Below, piece by piece: positions 40,956 through 48,605 of a stretch of DNA of 64,000 nucleotides. The stretch's first letter is position 1. Each line of letters begins with the position of its first letter. Under the pieces are notes generated by a model, which worked only from the letters and a program-made list of their open reading frames with translations, was not told the DNA's origin and made no database searches. Both the position numbers and the translations under genes were made by a program. The stretch covers positions 44,458-108,457 of the IMG/VR virus record IMGVR_UViG_3300042879_004946; one strand, 5' to 3'. The DNA comes from a virus.

Positions 40956-43900
40956 AGGAATTTAATAATAATTCATCATCACCGTTTAAATCTTCATCTT
41001 GTTCATCAATTAAACCTTTAATACCTTCAATCATCATCATAATGTCTTCATTTTTACTGATACCTTCCATTAGTAATTTATCAATAATGCTTTTATTTTG
41101 GTTACGAAATCCCTCACCAAAACCTGTTTCAGTTCCTTGTGTTTCCCCACCACCTAATTCAGTTTCCCCACCTAATTCAGTTTCCCCACCTAATTCAGCC
41201 CCACCGCCGAAACCTCCGCCACCTAATTCAGCCCCACCGCCGAAACCTCCGCCACCTAATTCAGTTCCGCCACCAAAGCCACCAGCTTCAGCCCCAGTTT
41301 CAGTTCCACCGGCCCCAACATCTCCCGCGGCAGCTTCACCGCCTGTTGGTTTAATTTCACCATATATTTTATCAACACGAGTGAATAATCCACTATTTTT
41401 AATAACTTCAGCCGTACCTTCAAGTTCTTTAGTTGCGGCACGTTCCAATCTTTGACGTTCATCATCAACTTTAATTTCTTCGTCCGTCCAGTGGAAAATG
41501 TTTTTCTTTGCCCACATATGTGATGTTGGAGCAAAACCAGAATCAATTTGTGAAACTAAGTCCTTGTATAGGGTAACTTTTTCCTTCCATTGTTCAATCT
41601 TTAACATTTCACCCTGTGTTGATGGGTTTGTAAGGTTTAAAGAAAAATTATTTAAATCATCTGTTAACCCTAAAATATACAAATGTATGATTGCAATTTT
41701 ATTCAATTCCTGAATCATTGATTGTTGGATTTTATTAATAGTTCTGGCAAAACGAATGTCTAGCAAAGAAAGCGTCTTACCTTCGCCAACGGCTTCTTCA
41801 AAACCTAAAAAGGCTTTTGGTACCCTAAGAGCTGTTAATAATTTTTTCTGAATATACTCAATATCAGCAATATCACCCAAATTAGAGGCACCTGCCAAAG
41901 TATCTATTGGGTTTGGTGCGTTAGGGTCACGAACCGGAACAAAATAATCTTGGTCAACCGCTAAAGTATTGTAGCGTAAATCTACTTGCCCTGTTTTTTG
42001 GTCAACCAATTGTTGTCTTTTAAATTTATTTGCAACTTTTTGTACATATGCATCAACATCTTTATCATCTATATTACCAACATAAATTTTAAAAACACGT
42101 CTTTCTGGTGCTCTAACAACGCGATAAACTAACATCGCATCTTCGGATAACAAAAGTTGTTTCCAAATACGTCTTGCTTTTTCTAACATTGATGTTCCAT
42201 AAGGTAAACGTCTATCATCACCCAATAAACGGAAATGAGCAACCTCCCACGGGTTAAAATCCATTGCCTTTTCACGCCAACGAAATGTAACCTGTTTTGA
42301 TTTATTCGGCTCTTGGTTTAAATTACCTTCGGGTTTTGTCGGGAACAAACCTTCTTCTTTTCTCTCAATTTCAATATTGGTTAATTGTGATGAACCAATA
42401 ATTCCTTTTTTGTTATCTATTTTTAAAAAAACGAAATTATCACCATATTTACAGTTGGACAAAAACACCCCAGAATCCCTTGAAAACAAACCATTTACAT
42501 CCTTACCTAACACTGGAAAGTTATGTCTATCATGTTCTCCATTAGGCCCAACAGCTTCTAAACAATAGACATCCGATGTTTCATTTAATTTAACAACAGA
42601 AACAACTTTATGGTTTAATAAAGCTTTTTCTGTTGTTTTACCTAAATAAATTGATTTAGCTTTTATGTAATTTTTATCTAAAATGAGACTTGATTTAATT
42701 GACAACACAAAATCAAAATAATTCTGATTTGTTTTTCTATAAATAACCTTATTTAATGTTGTCGGGTTTATCGACTTAGTAATGTCTTTTTTTAATGTGT
42801 AATTTTGATTAAATAACTCAATGAATTCAGGATCGTATTTAAGTAATTCAGATAATTTATTAATACCGACATAATTTTCAGAATTTTTTATAATATTTGA
42901 AATATATGTTAAGCATTCATCAGTTATAGTTATAGTCATACCTTTTTTGGTTTTCTCTATGAACTTATCTGAAGACCAATTGGCTAACATTTTTTTAACA
43001 CGAATTTGATTGTGTTCTGAGTGTAAATCACTATGGTTATATTGTTCAAAATATTTAGGATAAATACCAGACATTTCTTTAGATAAACGTTCTTTTCGTT
43101 TATCTGACCTTAAATATTTATCAATACCTTCCATTCTTTTTTTAACAACTTCAGGAGACCCTAGTGTTTTATCAAAATGTTCTACATGTAGTTTAAAATG
43201 GTCTGAATGTGTTAGTCTAATTAAATTATTAGGATTGTTATTTAATTTATTGAAATCATTGTGATGTGTGTCAAACTGACCTCCAATAGATTTTTCATAT
43301 TCTAAATCCCTAACACACTCATGAGCAACTAAAGAATGTGTAAATTTATATTTACTAGAATTAGGGTTATACACTTTTTCATATCCCACAATGCGGTCTT
43401 TTTTCTTCTCACTTTTTCTAGTATAAAAAGGCATTAAGGATTGGCCAGATGTTAATTCATCGGCTCTTTTATAAGAACCGTCTCTAAGCATGTATTCATG
43501 GTCTGGTGTCGTATCAATATGTGTTCCATCGTCTAAGGTAACTCTTACTAATTCACTATTTTTTCTAGTTAGGTCACACCATATTATTTTACTAGGGACA
43601 ATAGCCTTTGTACCGTCTTGAATAGCGTACGACCATATTTCTTCACCAGATTTAACTCTATTTGAGAGTTCTTTAATAGTAATTTCGGTACCATCTAACA
43701 ATGGTATCATACTATTATCCCTAATAGGTGTGTTTCTAGTCCACATAGGTAAATTTGTTTGAATATCTAAAATATTGTAAAACAAATCTTGTAACACACT
43801 TTTAACTCTTTTAGAGTCAGAATGTATGGTTAAAATATAACCTTGTTCACTTGGGGTTGTTGCCTCTTCGGAGTAAATATCTAATGCAGCGGAGATTTCC

Positions 43901-45357
43901 GGAGTATTATGTGAAAATATTGTATCTGTTGCAAAGTTTTTATACCCTGGAACTGTTAAATCATAAACTGGCATAACACCATAAGGCTCAATAGATTTTA
44001 TTTTATGATTTATAATAACAGATTCTTCAACAGGTTTTTTTCTACCCGCTTGTCCTTTTGTGATACCATAGGCTTCAGTGAATACTGTCCAATTTTTAAA
44101 ACCACCTCTTTCAATCGATCTCATTAGTTTACCTGTGGTCACATTTAAAGTTTTAGCTGTTTTTTGTATTGTGTTACATTTTTCAGCAGTTTCAACTATT
44201 AAATCCCACGGTATTAAATTAAAGTTTAAGTTTTTACGATTTTCAGCACTAGACGGGTTGTATTTTTCAATATTATAAACATCTAAAAAATCCATCCAAT
44301 TTTTAAATCCATTAAATTTTAGTTCATTTTGAATTTTGTGTATAGAAACTTTAAGGTTTTTAGCGGTCAACTCAATTGTTTTATATTTTCTAGCCGTTTC
44401 AACTATTAAATCAAAAGATAATTCTAAGTAAGAAGGATTATTCCTACCAACTCTTTTACCATCCCAGTGAAATTTACCAACATTATTACGACTAACTTCT
44501 ATCATTTTTGCCCTATATTCAGGATTTGCCCACAATTTCTCATTGTTTAATCTAGCATGGTAAGCTCTATGTTCACTTCTGTCCATTATAACCAAATTTT
44601 CTGGGTTATTATTTTTTCCATTAAAATCTTTATGATGGACCTCTTCATTTTCATTTTTAGGTCTGTAAAACCATTCGGCAATTATATCATGTTCAGGAAC
44701 CCAACCATTTTTACCTGATCCTAATTTTGAATTACAGGTATAAATCCAGTTATAATTTTGGTTATTATAAAAAGATTTACGATAGAAAGGCATCATTGAG
44801 TCCCCTTCTTTTAGTTCTTCAACTTTAGCAAAAATACCATCACGTTTTAAAAATCTATGACCATATGTTGCAACAATAAATGAATCATCATCAAAAGTTA
44901 TTTTATATGTCATTTCATCTCTTGTATAATGAGCGTTTCTGGCTTTGGCAGGAACCACTTGTTTTAAATTGTGGTCGTAAGCGTAAGTTATAAATTCATA
45001 ATCTCTACCCTTATCGGCCAACTCTTTAATAGTGATAAAACCATCTGGAGTTGCTATTTTAGTATCACCAATTATTGAAAATTCCATGCCCTCATAATCC
45101 ATATAAGACGCAATTCTAGACGTTTCGTAGTAAACTGCCTTTTGATAAAGTTCACTATCAACTCTTGCCCATTGAGCCTCAAGATAACTTTGTTGTTGTA
45201 ATTCTAATTTTTGTTTACTATAATCTTCTTTAGATTGAAACGTTAAAAGTTCTTTATCATTAAAATTATATTTTGGTGGAGTTCGTAAACTGCCTTTATT
45301 TGGACCAAAAAGATAAAATAACTTTTGGTATATTGTTAAATCTTTATTATCTGCCAT
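40954..45357 (-). CDS. Portal protein, T4 gp20-like, with two inteins
   Basis: A 1467-residue precursor. Exteins: res 1-93, 485-541 and 968-1467, about 650 residues after splicing. TPEISAALDIYSEEATTP, LPMWTRN and CKYGDNFVFLKI match gp20-family blocks, as do PYGTSMLEKARRIWKQL and VPKAFLGFEEAVGEGKTLS. The C-terminus is Gly-rich with repeated GGGFGGGAELGG units. The portal forms the ring through which DNA enters the head. Intein 1 has an HNH-type endonuclease, as has intein 2. A late promoter motif precedes the gene. Confidence 0.9.
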   Translation of the reverse strand: MADNKDLTIYQKLFYLFGPNKGSLRTPPKYNFNDKELLTFQSKEDYSKQKLELQQQSYLEAQWARVDSELYQKAVYYETSRIASYMDYEGMEFSIIGDTKIATPDGFITIKELADKGRDYEFITYAYDHNLKQVVPAKARNAHYTRDEMTYKITFDDDSFIVATYGHRFLKRDGIFAKVEELKEGDSMMPFYRKSFYNNQNYNWIYTCNSKLGSGKNGWVPEHDIIAEWFYRPKNENEEVHHKDFNGKNNNPENLVIMDRSEHRAYHARLNNEKLWANPEYRAKMIEVSRNNVGKFHWDGKRVGRNNPSYLELSFDLIVETARKYKTIELTAKNLKVSIHKIQNELKFNGFKNWMDFLDVYNIEKYNPSSAENRKNLNFNLIPWDLIVETAEKCNTIQKTAKTLNVTTGKLMRSIERGGFKNWTVFTEAYGITKGQAGRKKPVEESVIINHKIKSIEPYGVMPVYDLTVPGYKNFATDTIFSHNTPEISAALDIYSEEATTPSEQGYILTIHSDSKRVKSVLQDLFYNILDIQTNLPMWTRNTPIRDNSMIPLLDGTEITIKELSNRVKSGEEIWSYAIQDGTKAIVPSKIIWCDLTRKNSELVRVTLDDGTHIDTTPDHEYMLRDGSYKRADELTSGQSLMPFYTRKSEKKKDRIVGYEKVYNPNSSKYKFTHSLVAHECVRDLEYEKSIGGQFDTHHNDFNKLNNNPNNLIRLTHSDHFKLHVEHFDKTLGSPEVVKKRMEGIDKYLRSDKRKERLSKEMSGIYPKYFEQYNHSDLHSEHNQIRVKKMLANWSSDKFIEKTKKGMTITITDECLTYISNIIKNSENYVGINKLSELLKYDPEFIELFNQNYTLKKDITKSINPTTLNKVIYRKTNQNYFDFVLSIKSSLILDKNYIKAKSIYLGKTTEKALLNHKVVSVVKLNETSDVYCLEAVGPNGEHDRHNFPVLGKDVNGLFSRDSGVFLSNCKYGDNFVFLKIDNKKGIIGSSQLTNIEIERKEEGLFPTKPEGNLNQEPNKSKQVTFRWREKAMDFNPWEVAHFRLLGDDRRLPYGTSMLEKARRIWKQLLLSEDAMLVYRVVRAPERRVFKIYVGNIDDKDVDAYVQKVANKFKRQQLVDQKTGQVDLRYNTLAVDQDYFVPVRDPNAPNPIDTLAGASNLGDIADIEYIQKKLLTALRVPKAFLGFEEAVGEGKTLSLLDIRFARTINKIQQSMIQELNKIAIIHLYILGLTDDLNNFSLNLTNPSTQGEMLKIEQWKEKVTLYKDLVSQIDSGFAPTSHMWAKKNIFHWTDEEIKVDDERQRLERAATKELEGTAEVIKNSGLFTRVDKIYGEIKPTGGEAAAGDVGAGGTETGAEAGGFGGGTELGGGGFGGGAELGGGGFGGGAELGGETELGGETELGGGETQGTETGFGEGFRNQNKSIIDKLLMEGISKNEDIMMMIEGIKGLIDEQDEDLNGDDELLLNS
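42457..43734 (-). mobile_element. Intein 2 in the portal protein, atypical (426 residues)
   Basis: Residues 542-967. It starts TPIRDNSMIPLLDGTEITIKEL, so there is no Cys, Ser or Ala at the usual first position, and ends GVFLSN before extein Cys968. Block F reads VYCLEAVGPN with Cys at position 4, where most inteins have Asp. That Cys is the nucleophile of class 3 inteins, but the class-3 Trp in block B is Tyr here (TTPDHEYML). An HNH-like segment (THHNDFNKLNNNPNNLIRL) is in the middle. The first residue may be T542 or P543. Confidence 0.8.
43906..45078 (-). mobile_element. Intein 1 in the portal protein (391 residues)
   Basis: Residues 94-484 of the precursor. It starts SIIGDTKIATPDGFITIKEL, with Ser as first residue, and ends IFSHN before extein T485. 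VYDLTVPGYKNFATD is splicing block F. The middle holds an HNH-like endonuclease (VHHKDFNGKNNNPENLV) and two related helix-turn-helix-like repeats (TARKYKTIELTAKNL, TAEKCNTIQKTAKTL). Residues for standard splicing are present: Ser1, His-Asn at the end, Thr+1. Confidence 0.85.
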
Positions 45358-45372
45358 TATTATTTTTTTTTA

Positions 45373-45382
45373 TATAAATATC
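45373..45382 (-). promoter_or_regulatory. Candidate late promoter (GATATTTATA)
   Basis: GATATTTATA on the minus strand lies 15 bases before the portal start at 45357, within the 63-base gap after the terminase gene. Confidence 0.55.
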
Positions 45383-45420
45383 AAAATTAAAAATAAATAA
45401 ATACTTGTAAATGTGAACTT

Positions 45421-48400
45421 TCAGCCACCTAATATTGATTTATTTTTATCTTTATCTTTAAAACCAGGCATCCCAAAGAAAACCCAGTTATGTTCGGTTC
45501 TGGGTGCTTGAATATGCCTAGAAGTATCTTTATATGCTGGACTATTACTAACCATTTCTGGTATTGATTGTACTTCATTACTAGAAACAACCCAAGAATC
45601 TAACATTGCTTTTGCTTGGCCTTTACTTTTTTCAAAATCTTTAAAAGAAGTTTGACTAACATAACAACACATTGCTATTGCCATTAAGCAATCGTCATGA
45701 TAACCTTTCATGTGATCAGGTCTGCCATTTTTAAAAATAAAAGTATCCATTTCAGTAACAGACCTAATAGACCTCACTTTAAAAGAGTTCATCCTAATGG
45801 ATTCTTCTAACTTGGTAATGATGGTATTTCTGTTTTTTTGGAAATTAAGGCCAGGTAATTTACCATCATTCATAAATTTTTCTAATTTTTTATTGTTATT
45901 GACAGCATCAATACCAATAACGGTATCATAATACATCTTTTTAGATGAATACCCAAGTTCAATCATTTTTAGAACCGTTGATACGCCATAACCACCAGTA
46001 ATATCAACAACAGTAAAGGCTTCATATCGATTACCGTATTCAACAGCAATCTCACCTAACGTATCTGGAGCGACTTTACCGTGGTATTCTGCAACTTGAT
46101 TACCTGTTGTAAAATCATATATACAAATACAAGCGGAATCTTCGGCGGAACCTGAAGCTGCGTCTGCGGATAAAATGTATTCATGTCCTAGTTGAGGATC
46201 TTCCCAAATCCACATATTACCATCCAACCATTCGGTTCTAATAGGGTCTATAACATTATTTTTTCTGTGATATTCTATGTACTTACTATCGATAACATTA
46301 TCACCGGAACCGTTAAAAGCACATAACAACTCTTGAGAGATCGTTCTAGGATTGTTATTTAACTGACCACACATCATTTCAAACCAAGGGGCTGTTGGGA
46401 CCCAACCTTCTGTTTCTAATTGGTCGAAATGTTCATATTCCATATCAATTTTTTCCTCAATAACATCACCAGCCTCATTCTTTTTTTGCCATTTCATGCC
46501 TACATTATAACGTGGATCTTGAAACCATCGCATCTCTACAATGTTAAAAGGATTGTTAGTTTTTTCTTTGGTTTTTGCTGAAACGTATGTTTTATAATAA
46601 AGGGCGTCCATTCCGTTTGGTGTTTGGTGACCTAACATGCCATTATATAAAACACTATGACACCATATATCTTCTTCATTATTTGGTAATGAAAAATCAT
46701 AAGTATAATTTTTACTATCGACAATATCTTTTATCGGTACCCAAACAATATTTTCATCTACGTTATTATATTTTTCATTTATAATATCTAAATAACTCAA
46801 CAATAAACCACGACTAACATGATTAACTTTACTATTTTTTCTAGTTATATGTGATATCTTACAATTTTTGTCCGAAAAATATTTTAAACCTAAATCACTG
46901 TTACCATAAGTGGTACGAATTATATCACCACCCATAGGTACAACATCATATGGTTCATTAACTTTATGTTTAACTAAATTATATTTTTTAATATTTTTAC
47001 GTTCCAAACCAAACCCAATTAAATCATAATATAGTTTAGAGTTTTTACTGTTCATATGTAATCTATAGTTCATAGATTCCACTTTAACCAATTTAGTTAC
47101 AGGTGTCAATTTTTCTTGATACTCACATAGTATACCGATGTTCATAAATAACACCCTAAATTGTTCGATAAGTCTTTTAGATGAAGAACATAAACCAACA
47201 TTACCGTTATCACTTCTACTGTAACCATTACCATCCATAAAACCACGTATAAAGTGTATAACATTATCTTTAGATAATGAGAATATACGTTTAGGTATTA
47301 CTTTATTTTTAGCCTTTAAAGATAGATCAAAACCAATGTATTCTAAAAACTCACCCAATTCTTTTGATGACGTTGTATAATGAAATTTACCGTCATAACC
47401 ATATTTTAAGTTTAAATCCCTAAAAATTTGTGAGATATCGTCACCACAACTAATAGTTATGGATGTACCGACATGTTTACCCTTTTTGATAGATTTGTAG
47501 ACACTACCTTTGGATAAAAATAAACCCATAAAATAACTAATATCTTTTGTTATTTTATTTGGGTTAAACTTATTTTTGTTTCTACTATTTTTTTTTGGTA
47601 TAAAATCAGTACAATCATCGTCATTACCCCACATATTTTGATTATACAATACAGATACATAATCCCCTACCGATAAGTCATTTAATTTATACCAACCAAA
47701 ACTATTATCTTTTTGTGAGTAGGCATATAATTTATGGTTTAAACTACCCTCTAAATTAGTAATCTTTGTTTTTATAATTTTAGTGTCAACGTAACCGTTG
47801 TTAAACATGATATTAGAGTGTCTAACACCACCATAACCCATAACACCATAGTTATTTATAACATAACCACCATCTTTAGTGTCATCAATAAATTCTGAAA
47901 CCTCTTTTATACCTTTATCAGTAAAAACAAATGTATCTTTTGTTACACATGAAATTAATATCGCCCTACCACCAGTAGAAAGTGCGGGTTGTGCTGCCGC
48001 ATAAACTTCTTCACCACCTTCAATATATGCCGCCTCATCCATGACTAACAATGTTGGTGTATAACCACGTAATGCATCTAAAGAAGTTGCAACCGCTTTA
48101 ACTTCAGAACCATTAGTTAATCTATAGTGTTTTGCTGAATTTTTTTCTGGGTCAAACCAGGAATCACCACCACTCCAAACGTTCATCCAATTTGGTAGTT
48201 GTGCAGTAAAATCTTTTACTTTTTTTAAAAATTCAATTGCTGTTTCTTGTTTATTTGCCAAAATCAAAACCCTTTGTGGGTTATTTGGATCAGCAAATGC
48301 GGTTATAACCGCTATGTAAGCGGCCGTAGTTGTTGAAACCCCCGCCTGACGAGGTTTCATTACAATGTTAAAACGTTCTTTTTTATAAGAAGTAATTAGT

Positions 48401-48552
48401 TCCCTTTGTTTTGGAAATAATTTAAACCTAACAAAACCTTTTTGTGTTTGGTCGAAAGTTTCCAAAAAATTTTCAATTGCATAAACTGGGTCTTTAATAC
48501 ATTTACCGATTTCTAATAATTTTTGGCTTTTACTTTGTGGTGTATCCGACAT
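45421..48552 (-). CDS. Terminase large subunit, T4 gp17-like, with one intein
   Basis: A 1043-residue precursor; ~601 residues after splicing, close to T4 gp17 (610). MKPRQAGVSTTTAAYI (~res 65-80) is Walker A, LLVMDEAAYI (~168-177) Walker B, and ILIS|TPNG the coupling-motif region interrupted by the intein. The nuclease half has ILSADAASGSAEDSACI, VVDITGGYGVS and DDCLMAIAM with acidic metal ligands. It packages DNA into the prohead through the portal encoded next to it. Confidence 0.93.
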   Translation of the reverse strand: MSDTPQSKSQKLLEIGKCIKDPVYAIENFLETFDQTQKGFVRFKLFPKQRELITSYKKERFNIVMKPRQAGVSTTTAAYIAVITAFADPNNPQRVLILANKQETAIEFLKKVKDFTAQLPNWMNVWSGGDSWFDPEKNSAKHYRLTNGSEVKAVATSLDALRGYTPTLLVMDEAAYIEGGEEVYAAAQPALSTGGRAILISCVTKDTFVFTDKGIKEVSEFIDDTKDGGYVINNYGVMGYGGVRHSNIMFNNGYVDTKIIKTKITNLEGSLNHKLYAYSQKDNSFGWYKLNDLSVGDYVSVLYNQNMWGNDDDCTDFIPKKNSRNKNKFNPNKITKDISYFMGLFLSKGSVYKSIKKGKHVGTSITISCGDDISQIFRDLNLKYGYDGKFHYTTSSKELGEFLEYIGFDLSLKAKNKVIPKRIFSLSKDNVIHFIRGFMDGNGYSRSDNGNVGLCSSSKRLIEQFRVLFMNIGILCEYQEKLTPVTKLVKVESMNYRLHMNSKNSKLYYDLIGFGLERKNIKKYNLVKHKVNEPYDVVPMGGDIIRTTYGNSDLGLKYFSDKNCKISHITRKNSKVNHVSRGLLLSYLDIINEKYNNVDENIVWVPIKDIVDSKNYTYDFSLPNNEEDIWCHSVLYNGMLGHQTPNGMDALYYKTYVSAKTKEKTNNPFNIVEMRWFQDPRYNVGMKWQKKNEAGDVIEEKIDMEYEHFDQLETEGWVPTAPWFEMMCGQLNNNPRTISQELLCAFNGSGDNVIDSKYIEYHRKNNVIDPIRTEWLDGNMWIWEDPQLGHEYILSADAASGSAEDSACICIYDFTTGNQVAEYHGKVAPDTLGEIAVEYGNRYEAFTVVDITGGYGVSTVLKMIELGYSSKKMYYDTVIGIDAVNNNKKLEKFMNDGKLPGLNFQKNRNTIITKLEESIRMNSFKVRSIRSVTEMDTFIFKNGRPDHMKGYHDDCLMAIAMCCYVSQTSFKDFEKSKGQAKAMLDSWVVSSNEVQSIPEMVSNSPAYKDTSRHIQAPRTEHNWVFFGMPGFKDKDKNKSILGG
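46624..47949 (-). mobile_element. Intein in terminase, LAGLIDADG type (442 residues)
   Basis: Residues 202-643. Cys202 is the first residue (CVTKDTFVFTDKGIKEVSEF), and the end is NGMLGHQ, so the last residue is Gln and not Asn, before extein Thr644. Two LAGLIDADG-like helices are visible (SYFMGLFLSKGSVY and FIRGFMDGNGYSRSD). Joining Ser201 to Thr644 restores ILISTPNG, as in other T4-like terminases. C-terminal Gln inteins are known but less common. Confidence 0.9.
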
Positions 48553-48573
48553 AAATATCTCAATATTTTATTA

Positions 48574-48583
48574 AATAAATATC
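48574..48583 (-). promoter_or_regulatory. Candidate late promoter (GATATTTATT)
   Basis: A late-type motif lies 21 bases before the terminase start. A second copy (GATATTTATG) overlaps the start codon at 48550-48559. Confidence 0.45.
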
Positions 48584-48605
48584 CAGATATTCCGTAAACC
48601 TAATT

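Noticed and set aside
41042-41455. Plus-strand Pro-rich ORF opposite the portal tail
   Set aside because: It mirrors Gly-rich coding repeats of the portal gene.
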